A DNA stretch of 64,000 nucleotides from Flavipsychrobacter stenotrophus (GTDB lineage Bacteria > Bacteroidota > Bacteroidia > Chitinophagales > Chitinophagaceae): positions 1-64,000 of the forward strand of contig NZ_PPSL01000003.1 in assembly GCF_002954265.1 (NCBI RefSeq), written 5' to 3'. The notes under the pieces were generated by a model that ran no database searches, had not been told where the DNA came from, and was given only the letters and a program-made list of their open reading frames with translations. Positions 61,657 to 64,000 of this stretch are shown here, piece by piece. A program made the translations under genes and the position numbers. Each line of letters begins with the position of its first letter. Within the stretch, counting starts at the first letter, position 1.

Positions 61657-64000
61657 TTACTTGATTATGGTAACATCTCCCTTTATAAATATCGGCTCTC
61701 CGGTATCACATATAGCATCTACCAGATACACGTAAACATCCGGACGAACATTGCCGCCATTGAACGATCCGTCCCATGAATTACCTGCGTCGTTGATATT
61801 GATATTCGTTCTTTCAAACAATAATTCACCCCAACGGTTGTACACCCTGAATGCTTTGATCTTGCTAACACCAGACCCTCGTGGATAAAATATATCATTC
61901 TGTCCATCGCCATTAGGCGTAAAGGTATTTGGTATAAATATCTGGCTCTCGTCGCAGAATAGATAGATGGTAACCGAGTCAGAAGCTCTACAACCAAAAT
62001 CAGTAGTCACATTCGCAGTGTATGTCGTACTACTAAAGTTGTTGGCAACCGGGTTCAAACAGGTGTCGCAACTCAAAGTATTTGCCGGCACCCAATCTAT
62101 GTGGAAGATATTAGTACCTGTCGCGTTGATCTGTGCATGAGACCCTGCCACAAGGCGCTGATCAGGACCCGCATCAACAGTTGGCAACGGATGTATGATC
62201 ACAGTTACATAGTTTGTATCTGGTATACAGCTTGCCAACTGTGCGATAACCATGTAGGTAGTGGTCACAGATGGTGTTGCAATGGGATTGGAGATCGTTG
62301 AATTATTTAATCCGGCAGCTGGCAGCCAGGTATATTTTGTACCTCCGGTATCGAATAATGGCACAGGAACAAGGTGACAAACTTCACTATCTCCCCATGC
62401 TGCACTTATAGTATTCGTTCTGAGATACACGGTAACCGTGTCTGTGTTTACACAGCCATTGGCATCCGTTCCTGTCACCGTATAGGTAGTTATCACAACA
62501 GGCGATGCTTGCGTGGTCTGGCAGGTGTTGCAAGTCACCGGCAATGGTATCCACGTATAAGAAACACCTCCGGTTGCACTCAATGTTGCTGGATCGCCCA
62601 CGCAAACAACGGTATCCTTGCTGGCAACTATTGTTGGCGGCGGGTTAACAGTAATATTCTTAGTTACTGTACCCACACAACCCCATCCGTCTTTTACGAC
62701 CAGGGTAACAGGGAATGTACCAACGGTGTTGTAAAACTGAGTTGGACCTGAAATGTTACTTGTGTCAGTAGGACTGAAAACCCAATGCCACGAAGTGATG
62801 GTTGAGAAGTAGCTGCCCGAAGTATCTACATAAGCCACAGTAGAGTTTACGCAGATAGGGTTAGGGTTGGTGGTGAACCCCGGCCGCACTGCATCTACTT
62901 TTATGGTGTCCACACCAAGGCTCGAACTCTGGCAACCTGTATTGTCGCTCAATATTAGTTTCGGCACATAAGCGCCAGGGTATACATAATAGTGGGTCGT
63001 AGTGTCTGACATAGATGTCGAGAACGTCGTGCCATCGGCAAAGTCCCAGACTATATTGGGCACATTGCTCAATGCGGCTGAGAAATGCACGGCAAGCGGA
63101 GCGCAACCCATGAGTGGTGCGTAGGTAAAGCCTCCGGCAGAGCCATAAACTATAGCGTGTCCCAGGGCGGTGTCTTTACAACCATGAGCATCTGTTGCAA
63201 TAAGGGTTACTGTATATATACCACCAGATGTATATAGATTTCCCGGAGATGCTAAAACGGATGTACCGCCGTCGCCAAACGTCCAGTTATAGCCTGTGGC
63301 TCCTGTACTTGTATTAAAATAGTGAACAGCTAGTGGAGGACATATAGAGAATGAGTCATCCATATAAAAGTGGGCAGCCGGTTTCGCCACAACAATATAG
63401 TTCACATAAGTTGCCGTATCTGTGCAACCATTGGCATCGGTCACAGCCAGCCTTACCGTATAACTACCAAGGCTCGAATAGGCATGGTCGGGCGACGAAA
63501 GCGTTGACGTAGCACCATCTCCAAACATCCAGTAAGAGCTTACTATACTTGCAGAAAGGTTAGTAAAATGAACCAGCGTATTGATGCATGGAAAACCAGT
63601 GCTGGATAAAAACGCTGCATGTGGTCGCCAAACAGTAATAAGCGAAGGACGCGTGATCGAGTCTTTGCAACCAATATTATCTGTTATTATTTCTTTTACA
63701 CTATAGGTTCCTGCGGCTGTGTAAGTATGCGATGCCGTGGGAATACCGGCACTGGCCGTACTGGTAAGGCTGGCATCTCCGAAGGCCCATTTATAATTGG
63801 TAAGGTAGGTACCCGTAATCGTTGTACTTGCATCAGTAAAGGTGACTATTAGCGGAGCACACCCTATCACCGGCGCCGCATTAAAGTTGGCTACCGGGTG
63901 AGAAGATAATATCCAGTTATTGTGGACTGCGGTATCCATACAACCATGCTGATCTCTAACTCTATACCTGATGGAGTAAATACCTGCGGTCGGGAACCAG
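61657..64000 (-). CDS. PKD-repeat gliding-motility/T9SS adhesin (5' end outside window)
   Basis: At least 780 aa visible; the reading frame continues beyond 64000 without a stop, so the true start lies outside. It has repeated PKD domains (each with a W-FGDG-type core such as YKWAFGDASLT, SYWMFGDGATST, YNWTFGDGGTSV, and a GxYxVxLxVxDxxGC end), Ig-like repeats in the second half, and a C-terminal gliding-associated CHU_C domain (IFIPNTFTPNGDGQNDIFYP, GNVRPDVYVYLVDAIC). It is exported by T9SS and probably bound to the surface by the adjacent PorP-like protein. Confidence 0.88.
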   Translation of the reverse strand, partial: WFPTAGIYSIRYRVRDQHGCMDTAVHNNWILSSHPVANFNAAPVIGCAPLIVTFTDASTTITGTYLTNYKWAFGDASLTSTASAGIPTASHTYTAAGTYSVKEIITDNIGCKDSITRPSLITVWRPHAAFLSSTGFPCINTLVHFTNLSASIVSSYWMFGDGATSTLSSPDHAYSSLGSYTVRLAVTDANGCTDTATYVNYIVVAKPAAHFYMDDSFSICPPLAVHYFNTSTGATGYNWTFGDGGTSVLASPGNLYTSGGIYTVTLIATDAHGCKDTALGHAIVYGSAGGFTYAPLMGCAPLAVHFSAALSNVPNIVWDFADGTTFSTSMSDTTTHYYVYPGAYVPKLILSDNTGCQSSSLGVDTIKVDAVRPGFTTNPNPICVNSTVAYVDTSGSYFSTITSWHWVFSPTDTSNISGPTQFYNTVGTFPVTLVVKDGWGCVGTVTKNITVNPPPTIVASKDTVVCVGDPATLSATGGVSYTWIPLPVTCNTCQTTQASPVVITTYTVTGTDANGCVNTDTVTVYLRTNTISAAWGDSEVCHLVPVPLFDTGGTKYTWLPAAGLNNSTISNPIATPSVTTTYMVIAQLASCIPDTNYVTVIIHPLPTVDAGPDQRLVAGSHAQINATGTNIFHIDWVPANTLSCDTCLNPVANNFSSTTYTANVTTDFGCRASDSVTIYLFCDESQIFIPNTFTPNGDGQNDIFYPRGSGVSKIKAFRVYNRWGELLFERTNININDAGNSWDGSFNGGNVRPDVYVYLVDAICDTGEPIFIKGDVTIIK

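Noticed and set aside
1-64000. tRNA, rRNA, intact IS elements and CRISPR arrays
   Set aside because: I looked for tRNA T-loop and cloverleaf patterns, transposase motifs with terminal repeats and regular spaced repeats, and found none that hold up; GGTTCGAA-like hits lie inside coding sequences.

Overview
The window looks like chromosome from a member of the Bacteroidota, probably near the Chitinophagales. The phylum call is well supported: there is a type IX secretion (T9SS) cargo protein with a C-terminal sorting domain (38896-40869), a PorP/SprF-family protein next to a PKD-repeat gliding-type protein (60606-64000), a TonB-dependent receptor with a carboxypeptidase-like N-terminus, BatA/BatD-like proteins, and at least 22 copies of the Bacteroidota -7 promoter box TAnnTTTG placed just upstream of starts. 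The class is inference. Most genes are housekeeping or envelope genes; one accessory module is clear.

Layout. 1-13.8 kb: FAD-linked oxidase, BatA-like protein, ribosome hibernation factor, UMP kinase (pyrH), Wzx-type flippase, mannose-1-phosphate guanylyltransferase, Nfu iron-sulfur carrier, TonB-dependent receptor. 13.9-17.8 kb: a small Mu-like (transposable phage) early module with DUF4406, Gam, a DnaA domain IV-like protein and a MuB-like ATPase, divergent from a self-cleaving S24 repressor; no MuA transposase is present. 17.9-29.4 kb: DPP III-type peptidase, secreted paralogue families (a tandem pair and a tandem triplet), Uma2 nuclease, desaturase, ALDH8-like dehydrogenase, nadC and a lipid kinase. 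29.4-37.1 kb: FNR-like oxidoreductase, BatD-like protein, ychF, papain-like lipoprotein, SpmA/SpmB fusion, aminopeptidase P.

37.1-37.7 kb is gene-free and holds a cluster of DnaA boxes between two GC hairpins and nadA; I read it as a candidate replication origin. About 8 kb further on, 45.69-46.53 kb, are five copies of the ParB-binding site parS around and inside mnmG. Together these suggest an origin-proximal chromosome segment, although parAB and dnaA are not in the window.

38.7-64 kb: T9SS cargo, folA-thyA, glycosyltransferase, gamma-carbonic anhydrase, truB, mnmG, recX, apaG, a large periplasmic foldase, clpX, ubiX, mazG, an NtrY-type membrane histidine kinase, a hicAB toxin-antitoxin pair and the PorP/gliding gene pair cut by the window end.

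Regulation. Several genes (the BatA-like gene, ALDH, mnmG, folA, the phage repressor) have the -7 box ending only 4-5 nt before the start codon, which predicts leaderless mRNAs. Factor-independent terminators are common, and an 88-nt G-free, C-rich tract after the lipid kinase looks like a Rho-dependent terminator. No tRNA, rRNA, CRISPR array or intact insertion sequence was seen.
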